Below are positions 20,801 to 24,005 of a stretch of 36,544 nucleotides of DNA, piece after piece. Below the pieces are notes generated by a model, which had not been told where the DNA came from, did not search any database, and worked only from the letters and a program-made list of their open reading frames with translations. The stretch comes from Branchiostoma floridae. Taxonomy: Eukaryota; Chordata; Leptocardii; Amphioxiformes; Branchiostomatidae. A program made the position numbers and the translations under genes. Within the stretch, counting starts at the first letter, position 1. The number at the start of each line of letters is the position of its first letter. The stretch covers positions 252,253 to 288,796 of the forward strand of contig NC_049979.1 of assembly GCF_000003815.2 (NCBI RefSeq). Reading direction: 5' to 3'.

Positions 20801-22832
20801 CCATCCATCCCTGTTCTTTGCCTTCTGTCCTAAATAATGATAGTACATGTAAATAGATATTTTTGTCTGTTTGCGTCATTGACCACGTCTTCGATCTATC
20901 GTGGCCGCCGCATGAGAAAGGTGTATGTTCCCTGTAACAGTTGGAGGTACAAGTAGCTCCAAACAGCTATACCAATCAGCTGATCAGGCTTTTCGGCGTT
21001 TTGGTTTGCACGTTGGTTTTGTGATCTGCCGACCTGGGTTCGATCCCGGGTGTTGGCATGTTGTTTCTTTCTGTTTCTACTCCTTTCTTACATCCCCTTC
21101 CTACCCCCAGCAGGGACAGCTGCCCCCCGAGGCGGGTGTGTTGGTGTTTGGGCTGTACCTGGACGGGGCTCGCTGGGACCCGAAGTCGGAGAGTCTCCAG
21201 GATACAGTCACCAGCCAGCAGTACTCCAGGCTGCCGGAGATACACTTCGACCCTGTGCAGGTATGGTTAGAAATCTGTATCTGTATAGCCGGTATAACCG
21301 CCCTTCGGTGTAACACACCAGCTTCTGTATCTGTATCTATATAGCCGGTATAACCGCCCTTCAGTGTAACACAACAGCTTCTGTATCTGTATCTATATAG
21401 CCGGTATAACCACCCTTCGGCGTAACACACCAGCTTCTGTATCTGTATCTATATAGCCGGTATAACCACCCTTCGGCGTAACACACCAGCTTCTGTATCT
21501 GTATCTATATAGCCGGTATAACCGCCCTTCGGCGTAACACACCAGCTTCTGTATCTGTGTCTATATAGCCGGTATAACTGCCCTTTGGCGTATCGCACCA
21601 GCTTCTGTATCTGTATCTATATAGCCGGTATAAGTGCCCTTTGGCATAACACACCAGCTTCACAGCAGCTGGTTATATTACACCAAAGGACCCGTCATAC
21701 CTGACTTTTGAACAATCTATCTGCAAGCATTCTTTAAAACTATTCAGAGTAGATGCCCCTACTGTACTAAGGGATACAGGTCAGCTAACCTGCTAGTAGA
21801 AGCAATGCTTTTCAGCATACTACGCCAGATCTTCGGCCAGATGCCGGCTGTCCTCGACGTTTCATTCCCTAATCTGGGACGTCTCCAACCGGTGGAACAG
21901 CAAGGCGGACGTCTCCGCCTTGCTCCTGGCGCAGTCATTCCATCTATTTCCAGCTCTTATCCTTCCTCCTCATCCAAAGTACGAAGCTACACTTCTCCAC
22001 CTCTTCGCTAACTGCCTTGGTAAGACGCTTCTGGATTCTTCCCCTAATGTGCAAGTCCCTACATAGGCGCAGGAGTGACGCCCCTACGAATCCTCTTGCT
22101 CCCACTTCTACTGGGTAGAGCTGGACCTTCCAACCACTTTCTTCACACTGACTGACTAGGTGCTCGTTCTTGAGCTTCTTCCTTTCGTAAGCTGCTTCAA
22201 TATTCTCCTCCCACGGGACAGTGACCTCACTGTGCTTGGTGATAACAAGTTCCACTCTATGATAGTCTCCTCTTCTACTGAACCATTGACGTAACATTTC
22301 TTTTGACTCAACTATTTATGCACCAAATTTGTACAGAAACAAAGTTGTGTACAATAAGCAAGAAACAAATGGTAATTAAGACATAAAAGACAGCTTCAGT
22401 CAGATTTGCTATGTGCTAAATTGATGTGCTAAAAGAGAATTGCAGAAAGAGGTTGGGATCATCCAATCATCTATCATACTGTGGCCTACGTTAAAGGACG
22501 TAAAGGTCTGTAGTATATTTGGGGGTTGGCATCTTATACACAACAAAATGAGACTATCTGTGATATTTCTGATGCAGGTAACAGTAAGCCAGCTGGAGAG
22601 GGAGGCCAGTTCCCTGTCTGACAGCAGCCCAGCAGCCCAAGCAGAGCCCAGCCAGCCGGCCCAGAAGCGGATCTACGAGTGCCCGCTGTACAGAACCTCC
22701 CGGAGAGCGGGAAATCTGTCCTCGACTGGTCACTCCACCAACTTCGTCACAGCGGTCAACCTGCCGAGCCTGTCCACCGCAGACCACTGGGTCACCAGGG
22801 GCGTGGCCATGCTCTGTCAGCTGGATGATTGA
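385..22832 (+). CDS. Axonemal-type dynein heavy chain, C-terminal 20 exons (5' part lies outside the window)
   Basis: Dynein heavy chains are the ATP-driven motor subunits of ciliary dynein arms. Twenty exons join with consistent phases: 385-514, 1570-1684, 3335-3471, 4180-4450, 4804-4921, 6922-7058, 7482-7601, 8340-8534, 8945-9244, 11242-11452, 12141-12243, 12759-12986, 13604-13804, 14490-14686, 17913-18142, 18694-18902, 19641-19872, 20548-20705, 21111-21260, 22578-22832. The 1,231 visible residues cover the end of AAA5 ([20 protein letters not shown]), AAA6 ([37 protein letters not shown]) and the C-terminal domain ([48 protein letters not shown]). The ATPase sites AAA1-4, stalk and microtubule-binding domain must lie to the left. 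Extra Ser/Pro-rich or charged stretches in exons 4, 7, 9, 15, 17 and 20 make it longer here than a typical DNAH. DNAH6-like or DNAH14-like orthology is a guess. Family call very secure. Confidence 0.93.
515..1130 (+). repeat. 37-bp minisatellite starting at the exon 1 donor
   Basis: About 15 tandem copies of a 37-bp unit (CCACTATGGCATCAGCAAGC followed by an ATTAAACACACACATGG half). The second half matches the first intron bases immediately after the donor (TCAGCAAGCATTAAACACAC), so the array grew from the junction, although most copies have lost the GT donor. All six frames here are low-complexity shadows. Confidence 0.85.
1454..1583 (+). repeat. 33-bp acceptor-spanning repeat, exon 2
   Basis: Four exact copies of a 33-bp unit holding the branch/acceptor side (TTTTGTTTCCATAG) plus the exon start (GAACGACCTGACC). 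AG acceptors end at 1470, 1503, 1536 and 1569. The unit is a multiple of three, but the TAG of each acceptor lies in frame when an upstream copy is used, so only the last acceptor gives an open product. Confidence 0.9.
1570..1684 (+). CDS. Dynein heavy chain exon 2 (AAA5-AAA6 linker)
   Basis: Begins [16 protein letters not shown] and ends LLQKSEG, matching the family's conserved 'ERP.LE..' helix and 'LED.ILxLL' segment. Enters phase 0, exits phase 1 (GAG G|GTAAGT). Both its acceptor and its donor are tandemly amplified, so the shortest product uses the last acceptor and the first donor. Confidence 0.88.
1650..3121 (+). repeat. Donor-spanning minisatellite of exon 2 (about 33-bp unit)
   Basis: Dozens of copies of a unit containing the exon end (CTGCTGCAGAAATCAGAGG) and a GTAAGT donor, interrupted by a run of N. 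Most units are 33 bp; shorter ones lose the CACTCAGT piece. A 33-bp unit adds [11 protein letters not shown] in frame, so a downstream donor could lengthen the protein by 11 residues per copy until a shorter unit shifts frame. True copy number is unknown because of the gap. Confidence 0.92.
2360..2727. other. Assembly gap (368 N) inside the exon 2 donor array
   Basis: A run of N flanked on both sides by the same repeat, so the assembler probably could not resolve the array length. Confidence 1.
3335..3471 (+). CDS. Dynein heavy chain exon 3
   Basis: Acceptor TCTTCAG ends at 3334; donor GTGAGT starts at 3472. It encodes [20 protein letters not shown] and ends with QARQKYLP, the family's 'ILD(D/N)..LI.TL..SK' helix leading into the 'RPVA.RG' motif. 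Phase 1 in, phase 0 out. Confidence 0.92.
3540..4179 (+). other. Intron with a dispersed SINE-like repeat
   Basis: The part from about 3771 to 4120 (CCTCGGGAAAGGCACTTTAC, then CACTCAGGTAAAAAATGAGT) resembles a short dispersed repeat I associate with many deuterostome genomes. It has no ORF of interest. I see nothing else in this intron. Confidence 0.4.
4180..4450 (+). CDS. Dynein heavy chain exon 4
   Basis: Starts [20 protein letters not shown] then [13 protein letters not shown], a strongly conserved dynein segment between AAA5 and AAA6. The rest ([20 protein letters not shown] and following) is Ser/Pro/Arg-rich and looks like an insertion specific to this lineage. Donor GTATTC at 4451 is weak; phase 1 out. 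Confidence 0.88.
4420..4482 (+). repeat. Two-copy duplication of the exon 4 donor region
   Basis: AGATCTCGTTGGACAAGACT is repeated as AGATCTAGTTGGACAAGACT about 34 bp later, so the exon end and the start of the intron occur twice. The second copy reads TTAAAGGTGC where the used donor reads TTAACAGGTA. Confidence 0.75.
4804..4921 (+). CDS. Dynein heavy chain exon 5
   Basis: Encodes [20 protein letters not shown] followed by [20 protein letters not shown], matching the family's 'L...FTY.(V/L)Y..V.R.LF...KL.FSF.LC..IM' helices. Acceptor CCTGCAG ends at 4803; donor GTAGGT at 4922; leaves in phase 2. Confidence 0.92.
5018..6799 (+). mobile_element. 5'-truncated RTE-like non-LTR retrotransposon ORF (reverse transcriptase with PHD-like finger)
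   Basis: 593 intact codons in the intron between dynein exons 5 and 6, same strand as the host gene. The reverse transcriptase spans about residues 35-310, with [10 protein letters not shown] at 56-65, the catalytic [10 protein letters not shown] at 179-188, [10 protein letters not shown] at 239-248 and YADD at 269-272. Residues 326-369 form a C4HC3 cluster (Cys326, 329, 340, 343, His348, Cys351, 366, 369) of PHD type. The C-terminal part has [11 protein letters not shown] and GRGRPRKTW, typical of RTE-related LINEs. No apurinic-type endonuclease precedes it, so it is a 5'-truncated copy. The first ATG (5018) may simply be internal. The tail after the stop (AGTGAGTGAGTGAAGTG) looks like a short-repeat 3' end. 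No stop or frameshift in the ORF implies a recent insertion. Clade assignment is a judgement from motifs. Confidence 0.9.
6922..7058 (+). CDS. Dynein heavy chain exon 6
   Basis: Follows exon 5 after the LINE-bearing intron. Encodes [20 protein letters not shown] then [20 protein letters not shown], which has weak similarity to other DNAHs in this variable stretch but keeps frame between two secure exons. Acceptor AATCCAG ends at 6921; donor GTCAGT at 7059. Confidence 0.85.
7059..7481 (+). other. Intron 6-7, nothing recognised
   Basis: Ordinary AT-rich intron. No repeat array or coding match seen. Confidence 0.6.
7482..7601 (+). CDS. Dynein heavy chain exon 7 (Ser-rich linker)
   Basis: Encodes [20 protein letters not shown] then [20 protein letters not shown], a low-complexity Ser/Pro-rich linker not found in typical DNAHs. 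Supported by acceptor TTGCAG, donor GTACAT and matching phases 1/1, not by homology. Confidence 0.75.
7569..7765 (+). repeat. Donor-region duplication of exon 7
   Basis: The exon end CAGCGGCACCACTCCCTTCA-TAG|GTA recurs at about 7674-7699, and a shorter piece (CTTCATAGGTACC) at about 7724. Between them lie copies of CTTCTCAGACTTTCACAC. Three GTA donors follow ATAG. Confidence 0.8.
7770..8055 (+). other. Intron 7-8, AT-rich part
   Basis: No coding or repeat signal that I recognise before the 56-bp array starts. Confidence 0.5.
8056..8271 (+). repeat. 56-bp satellite, four copies (forward orientation)
   Basis: Unit begins CTGGTGTGTTACGCCGAAGG and ends TATAGATACAGATACAGAAG. Four copies with a few changes. 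The same unit occurs in the opposite orientation at 21268-21666. Confidence 0.9.
8266..8345 (+). repeat. Two-copy acceptor duplication of exon 8
   Basis: ACTGCCATGCCCTTGTGCAG then GTAAGTAGCATAGC is followed about 53 bp later by ACTGTCATGACCTTGCTGCA then GGTAAGAGC. The upstream AG (8285) would read straight into an in-frame TAG, so the downstream AG (8339) is the productive one. Confidence 0.75.
8340..8534 (+). CDS. Dynein heavy chain exon 8
   Basis: Encodes [20 protein letters not shown] then [20 protein letters not shown] and ends RYVPLEEIK. 'W(L/I)...W..' followed by an 'F..L...I...P..W' pattern corresponds to the dynein linker before AAA6. Donor GTGAGG at 8535, phase 1. Confidence 0.9.
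8535..8944 (+). other. Intron 8-9 with a (TA)n microsatellite
   Basis: AT dinucleotide run at about 8846-8881; the rest is plain intron. Confidence 0.85.
8945..9244 (+). CDS. Dynein heavy chain exon 9 (enters AAA6)
   Basis: Begins with a Gly/Ser/Arg-rich stretch ([20 protein letters not shown]), then [40 protein letters not shown] and TPLIFILSH. The last part is the family's 'F..L...R.LRPD...........G..F......L...F..S....PLIF(V/I)LS' block of AAA6. The first donor is GTGAGT at 9245, phase 1; many further donors follow in the array. Confidence 0.92.
9206..10832 (+). repeat. 39-bp donor-spanning minisatellite of exon 9
   Basis: Each unit holds the exon end (CCTCTCATCTTCATCCTGTC, ACACGG) and the donor GTGAGTACTGGC. 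GTGAGT donors fall every 39 bp from 9245 to 10025 (21 copies) and from 10158 to 10821 (18 copies), with an N gap between. The unit is 13 codons with no stop, reading [13 protein letters not shown]. Copies fall into higher-order blocks: the pattern at 9232-9360 recurs near 9427 and again in part near 9595. The unit is derived from exon 9 itself, so the long ORF here is not a separate gene. Confidence 0.97.
10037..10136. other. Assembly gap (exactly 100 N) in the 39-bp array
   Basis: Exactly 100 N suggests a placeholder of unknown size. Flanks are the same repeat. Confidence 1.
10890..11000 (+). repeat. (CA)n/(TA)n-rich short tandem repeat
   Basis: Four or five copies of an ACACACACATATATAACAT-type unit of about 20-26 bp. 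Intronic. The rest of the intron to 11241 shows nothing I recognise. Confidence 0.85.
11242..11452 (+). CDS. Dynein heavy chain exon 10 (AAA6 core)
   Basis: Encodes [40 protein letters not shown] and [20 protein letters not shown]. These are the degenerate P-loop region, the 'SLGQGQGP.A' strand and the 'G.WV.LQNCHL' motif of AAA6. Acceptor CCCCCAG ends at 11241; donor GTGGGC at 11453; phase 2 out. Confidence 0.95.
11401..11562 (+). repeat. Two-copy donor duplication of exon 10 with a (CAAA)n spacer
   Basis: The exon end ACTGCCACCTGGCGGCCTCC through ATTGTGGACAGGTGGG recurs at about 11500-11557 with few changes. Between the two lies a (CAAA)n run at about 11467-11488. Use of the second donor would read through an open stretch before stopping. 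Confidence 0.85.
11563..12140 (+). other. Intron 10-11, no gene seen
   Basis: T-rich intron sequence, with an AAAAATTTGAAAAAATTT-like low-complexity stretch near 11740. No coding match seen. Confidence 0.5.
12141..12243 (+). CDS. Dynein heavy chain exon 11
   Basis: Encodes [20 protein letters not shown] then [14 protein letters not shown], the 'H.(D/E)FRLWLTS.P...FP.SILQ.G.K' block. Acceptor CTCCAG ends at 12140; first donor GTCAGT at 12244; leaves in phase 0. Confidence 0.95.
12228..12685 (+). repeat. 29-bp donor-spanning minisatellite of exon 11
   Basis: About 15 copies of AGGGTTAAAGGTCAGTAGTC plus ATGTTGAGC, so each has AAAG|GTCAGT. Unlike the exon 9 array, the unit is not a multiple of three, and TAA in GGTTAA closes the frame if a later donor is used. 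Confidence 0.92.
12759..12986 (+). CDS. Dynein heavy chain exon 12
   Basis: Encodes [17 protein letters not shown] and [20 protein letters not shown] then [13 protein letters not shown]. These are the 'MT.EPP.GL.ANL.RS', 'LL(F/Y).LC.FHA...ERRK(F/Y)GPLG(W/F)NIPYEF' blocks at the AAA6 to C-terminal transition. The ATG is internal. Phase 0 at both ends. Confidence 0.96.
13190..13385 (+). repeat. 36-bp acceptor-spanning minisatellite of exon 13
   Basis: Five to six copies of GTGTCCATTGATGTTGCTGT followed by TTTGTGTGTGTGTCAG. Each copy has a pyrimidine/GT-rich tract, a CAG acceptor and the beginning of an exon-like GTGTCC, matching the real CAG|GTCTCCCTG at 13601. Units are 12 codons ([12 protein letters not shown]) and open in frame. 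Confidence 0.88.
13386..13535 (+). pseudogene. Decayed partial copy of dynein exon 13
   Basis: GTGTCCCTGCAGATGCT and, after a CTTGTT-rich insertion, a 59-base block at 13471-13529 about 90% identical to 13623-13681 ([20 protein letters not shown]). It lacks the exon's second half and a donor, so it is a broken duplicate sitting between the acceptor array and the true exon. Confidence 0.85.
13604..13804 (+). CDS. Dynein heavy chain exon 13
   Basis: Encodes [40 protein letters not shown] and [16 protein letters not shown]. This contains the near-invariant dynein motif YGGRVTD.WDRR. Acceptor GTGTCAG ends at 13603; donor GTACGT at 13805; phase 0/0. Confidence 0.97.
13879..14240 (+). mobile_element. 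Fold-back element with a retroelement-like coding remnant
   Basis: The outer arms (13879-13936 and 14191-14240) are inverted copies containing TAACCAACACTA and its complement. The inner arms (13981-14017 and 14115-14151) are inverted copies at 34 of 37 positions. The loop encodes [17 protein letters not shown], and in another frame GIYDPLLQS, resembling the end of a retroelement ORF of the GIY-YIG/Penelope type; that family link is from memory and weak. Confidence 0.65.
14490..14686 (+). CDS. Dynein heavy chain exon 14
   Basis: Encodes [40 protein letters not shown] and ETIISVQPR, the family's 'Y..PP......Y..YI..LP..D.PE(I/V)FG(L/M)H.NA' block. Donor after ATAGG is GTGAGT at 14687, phase 2. 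Confidence 0.95.
14664..14775 (+). repeat. Two-copy donor duplication of exon 14
   Basis: CAACTACTGGTGTCATAGGG-TGAGTCTCACCTGTG recurs as CAACTACTGGTGTTATAGGG-TGAGTCTCACATGTG at 14731. TAACAGTGGGGTTCAA follows both copies. Confidence 0.85.
14776..15140 (+). mobile_element. tRNA-derived SINE-like copies
   Basis: Two head-to-tail copies begin AAGCACCGCCAAACGACCAT (14783 and 15056). The first has a B-box-like GGGTTCAAATCCCGGGAG at about 14878 and ends in a TCTCCTTTCTTACATTGGTT tail. The second is cut off at the exon 15 pseudo-acceptor region. Related copies lie at 20237-20515 and 20935-21085. Confidence 0.7.
15148..15218 (+). pseudogene. Duplicate of the exon 15 acceptor and exon start (decoy exon)
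   Basis: TACCATAACTTGTTTGTCCT... CCACAG|ATCTGGGAAGAGCAGCGATG matches 17880-17950 almost base for base. It is severed after GAGGTGC by the transposon end. If spliced in, it would read [13 protein letters not shown] and then run into a stop inside the element. Confidence 0.9.
16077..16915 (+). repeat. About 258-bp tandem repeat inside the TIR element
   Basis: Three-plus copies: GCATCTGTATCTGCATGTTC-like text at about 16125, 16387 and 16645, and TTATGGATTTTATAAAAATA at 16241 and 16499. Each holds ACGCGCGTTCGCA and GGTTGACGATGATGCACGT. Divergence rises in the last copy. Confidence 0.85.
17080..17760 (+). other. Right part of the TIR element, no ORF
   Basis: AT-rich, no coding or repeat match recognised before the CACGG-rich right subterminal region. 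Confidence 0.5.
17913..18142 (+). CDS. Dynein heavy chain exon 15
   Basis: Encodes [20 protein letters not shown] then [20 protein letters not shown] and [20 protein letters not shown]. The first part matches the family's '(K/R)SSDEVV.EV..DIL..LP'. The Asp/Arg-rich stretch with a repeated RDRDAGS is unusual. Acceptor CCACAG ends at 17912; first donor GTGAGT at 18143; phase 1. Confidence 0.9.
18143..18372 (+). repeat. About 30-32-bp donor-spanning minisatellite of exon 15
   Basis: Seven copies of GGGTGAGTCCATGTGG plus a G-rich tail ending GAGAAG, each reproducing the AAGG|GTGAGT junction. G-tract length varies, so unit length and frame vary. Confidence 0.9.
18640..18693 (+). repeat. Two-copy acceptor duplication of exon 16
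   Basis: GTTACAGTAGGTCAGGAAGA-CCCTGATGACCTG is followed 40 bp later by GTTACAGTAGGCCAGGAGGA-CCCTGATGACCTG. The second copy continues into the full exon. Confidence 0.88.
18694..18902 (+). CDS. Dynein heavy chain exon 16
   Basis: Encodes [40 protein letters not shown] and [20 protein letters not shown]. This is the 'VL.QE(I/M).R(Y/F)N.LL..(I/V)..SL..L..A(I/L)KG.VVMS..LE' block. The acceptor is CAGTAG, a tandem NAGNAG: exon start 18694 adds a Val relative to 18697. Ends VPEKWQ, phase 0. Confidence 0.95.
18903..19640 (+). other. Intron 16-17, no gene seen
   Basis: A TCTTCTCCCTAAGTCAGAAA segment at about 19344 recurs at about 35005, so part is a dispersed repeat of unknown type. Nothing else recognised. 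Confidence 0.5.
19641..19872 (+). CDS. Dynein heavy chain exon 17
   Basis: Encodes [20 protein letters not shown] and [12 protein letters not shown], the 'YPSLKPL(G/S)S(W/Y)V.DL..R..F...W' and 'FW(L/I)SGFFFPQ' blocks. Between them about 30 residues ([20 protein letters not shown] and onward) replace what is a short loop in most DNAHs. Donor GTCAGG at 19873, phase 1. Confidence 0.95.
19873..20236 (+). other. Intron 17-18, nothing recognised before the SINE-like copy
   Basis: Plain intron with a short CAAACAAT-type simple repeat near 19935. Confidence 0.5.
20237..20515 (+). mobile_element. SINE-like element(s) with B-box motifs
   Basis: TAACAGTGGGTTCAAGGGCT, a tRNA-like GTAGTAGTTAAGCATCTTG, then GGGTTTGAATCCCGGGAGTC at about 20356 and the TACTCCTTTATTACATTGGT tail. 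A second B-box-like GTTCGAATTCCGGGAGTC lies at about 20478. Similar in plan to the copies at 14776 and 20935. Confidence 0.7.
20548..20705 (+). CDS. Dynein heavy chain exon 18
   Basis: Encodes [20 protein letters not shown] then [20 protein letters not shown], matching 'AFLTG.LQN.AR...I.ID.L.F.F.V'. Acceptor CCTGCAG ends at 20547; donor GTAGGC at 20706; phase 1 in, 0 out. Confidence 0.95.
20935..21085 (+). mobile_element. SINE-like copy with B-box
   Basis: TAACAGTTGGAGGTACAAGT, then GGGTTCGATCCCGGGTGTTG at about 21027 and a TCTACTCCTTTCTTACAT tail that reaches within 20 bp of the exon 19 acceptor, possibly supplying part of its pyrimidine tract. Confidence 0.7.
21111..21260 (+). CDS. Dynein heavy chain exon 19
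   Basis: Encodes [20 protein letters not shown] then [20 protein letters not shown], the 'P..G(V/C)(L/Y)(V/I).GL(F/Y)L(D/E)GARWD' block. The acceptor is again tandem (CCCAGCAG|GG), so one Gln is optional. Donor GTATGG at 21261, phase 0. Confidence 0.93.
21268..21666 (-). repeat. 56-bp satellite, seven copies (inverted relative to 8056-8271)
   Basis: Unit CTTCTGTATCTGTATCTATA followed by TAGCCGGTATAACCGCCCTT and CGGCGTAACACACCAG is the reverse complement of the array in intron 7. It starts about 8 bases after the exon 19 donor. Confidence 0.92.
21944..22297 (-). pseudogene. Antisense retroelement ORF fragment
   Basis: 117 open codons on the minus strand in dynein intron 19 reading [33 protein letters not shown] and [20 protein letters not shown]. 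This 'E(L/V)TVPWE...AYERK..KY..L......GW......PVEVG.RGF' pattern is one I associate with tails of reverse-transcriptase ORFs in fish and invertebrate genomes. It lacks a full ORF on either side. The element family is not identified. It starts without a convincing promoter or splice context, so I call it a relic. Confidence 0.6.
22578..22832 (+). CDS. Dynein heavy chain exon 20 (terminal coding exon)
   Basis: Begins [20 protein letters not shown], a Gln/Ser/Pro-rich stretch, then [34 protein letters not shown] and ends [11 protein letters not shown] with TGA at 22830. 'Y.CP.Y(K/R)T..R.G.LS.TGHSTN(F/Y)V' followed by 'W..RG.A(L/M)(L/I)C.L' is the dynein heavy chain C-terminus. Confidence 0.97.
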   Translation, partial: VTVSQLEREASSLSDSSPAAQAEPSQPAQKRIYECPLYRTSRRAGNLSSTGHSTNFVTAVNLPSLSTADHWVTRGVAMLCQLDD

Positions 22833-23735
22833 GACTTTATTTGTTTGTTTGTTTGATTGTTTGTTTGTTTGTTTGTTTGTTTGATTGTTTATGTTTTTGT
22901 TTGTTTGTTTGTTTGCTGTAAAGCTGTGATGAATTTGTGGACTCTGGGTGTTCTAAAATAGTTGAAAATGTTTGTATTCAAATGGTAAAAAAGAGATGGT
23001 AAAAATTTGCTTCAGATGAATATTTCCAGGTTAGGACATGCGTAACAGCATTCTGGATTTCTTATGGGTTATTTTTTTTACTTAGATCGTAGGTATGATT
23101 TAGAATGTTTTTCAATGACAAGAATAGTTATCCGTCCTATGAGCCCTTCTGTCCTTCCATGTCTTATACATTGTACTTTATATCATAGTCTACAGGATAT
23201 AGATGAGTATTGTATACATGCCCATTTCAGAGATTTTATTGTCATCTAATGCATGAAGTACTTGTAACTTGTACTGTTTTTGTGATGTTAAAGCATTGTA
23301 AGAACCATATTATCTCTCAATGGATTTTGTTTGTTATTCTAAAGGTTTAACACATTGCAGTTACAGGTACTGTATCATGTTGTACAGTGTAAAGTGCTAG
23401 AAAAAAGTATATTGAGCGGACTATTAGTTAACGTGTTTCTCAACAGCCAAAGTTGCTCCATGTTGCCCTATTCAGGTCTGAAGTCCTGTGCGTTCCTTTT
23501 TGGGACGGTCTAACTTATTGAAAGAATGCGCAGATAAGCAAGTGTACTGTAAGGCTAACTATTAAATGTGTATATAAGATCTGTACATGACTGAAAACTA
23601 AAGTGTTTGCCATCTGTACAGGTCTTTTATCATCCATGTGTACATAATATGTATGTTTATAGAAACATATTTTGATTAATGATTGTCAATTCTGCCTTTG
23701 TGAGTGAAATAAAATTTGATATCTTGGGCATTTAG
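22833..23735 (+). other. 3' UTR of the dynein gene
   Basis: Begins with a (TTTG)n-rich tract at about 22840-22918, then AT-rich sequence without ORFs. The extent is inferred from the poly(A) signal. Confidence 0.6.
23708..23713 (+). terminator. Poly(A) signal AATAAA of the dynein gene
   Basis: GTGAAATAAAATTTGATA context, about 875 bp after the stop codon; first well-placed canonical hexamer seen. Confidence 0.6.
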
Positions 23736-23756
23736 CACTAGAGATTTAATTTGTGA

Positions 23757-23762
23757 TTTATT
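23757..23762 (-). terminator. Poly(A) signal of esterase CE1
   Basis: TTTATT on the + strand is AATAAA on the minus strand, 244 bp downstream of the CE1 stop. Lies about 45 bp from the convergent dynein signal. Confidence 0.5.
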
Positions 23763-24005
23763 GAATATTATGATGCATTCTCATGGCTAAGCTAACATTG
23801 AGGAGACGGGGGGGGGGGGTCTCTTCAAAGTGGCATATTCCGTACAATGTACATTTGTTCATTCAACCCTTTGACAGCTTCTATTTTACCTGATAGACAA
23901 TCCTTTTCATCTTCGTACAACAAAGCAACCTACTTATTCAACATCGTATCACTTATAGACACACATACAGATGACTAACAGAACTGATAACACAGATAAA
24001 AGATA

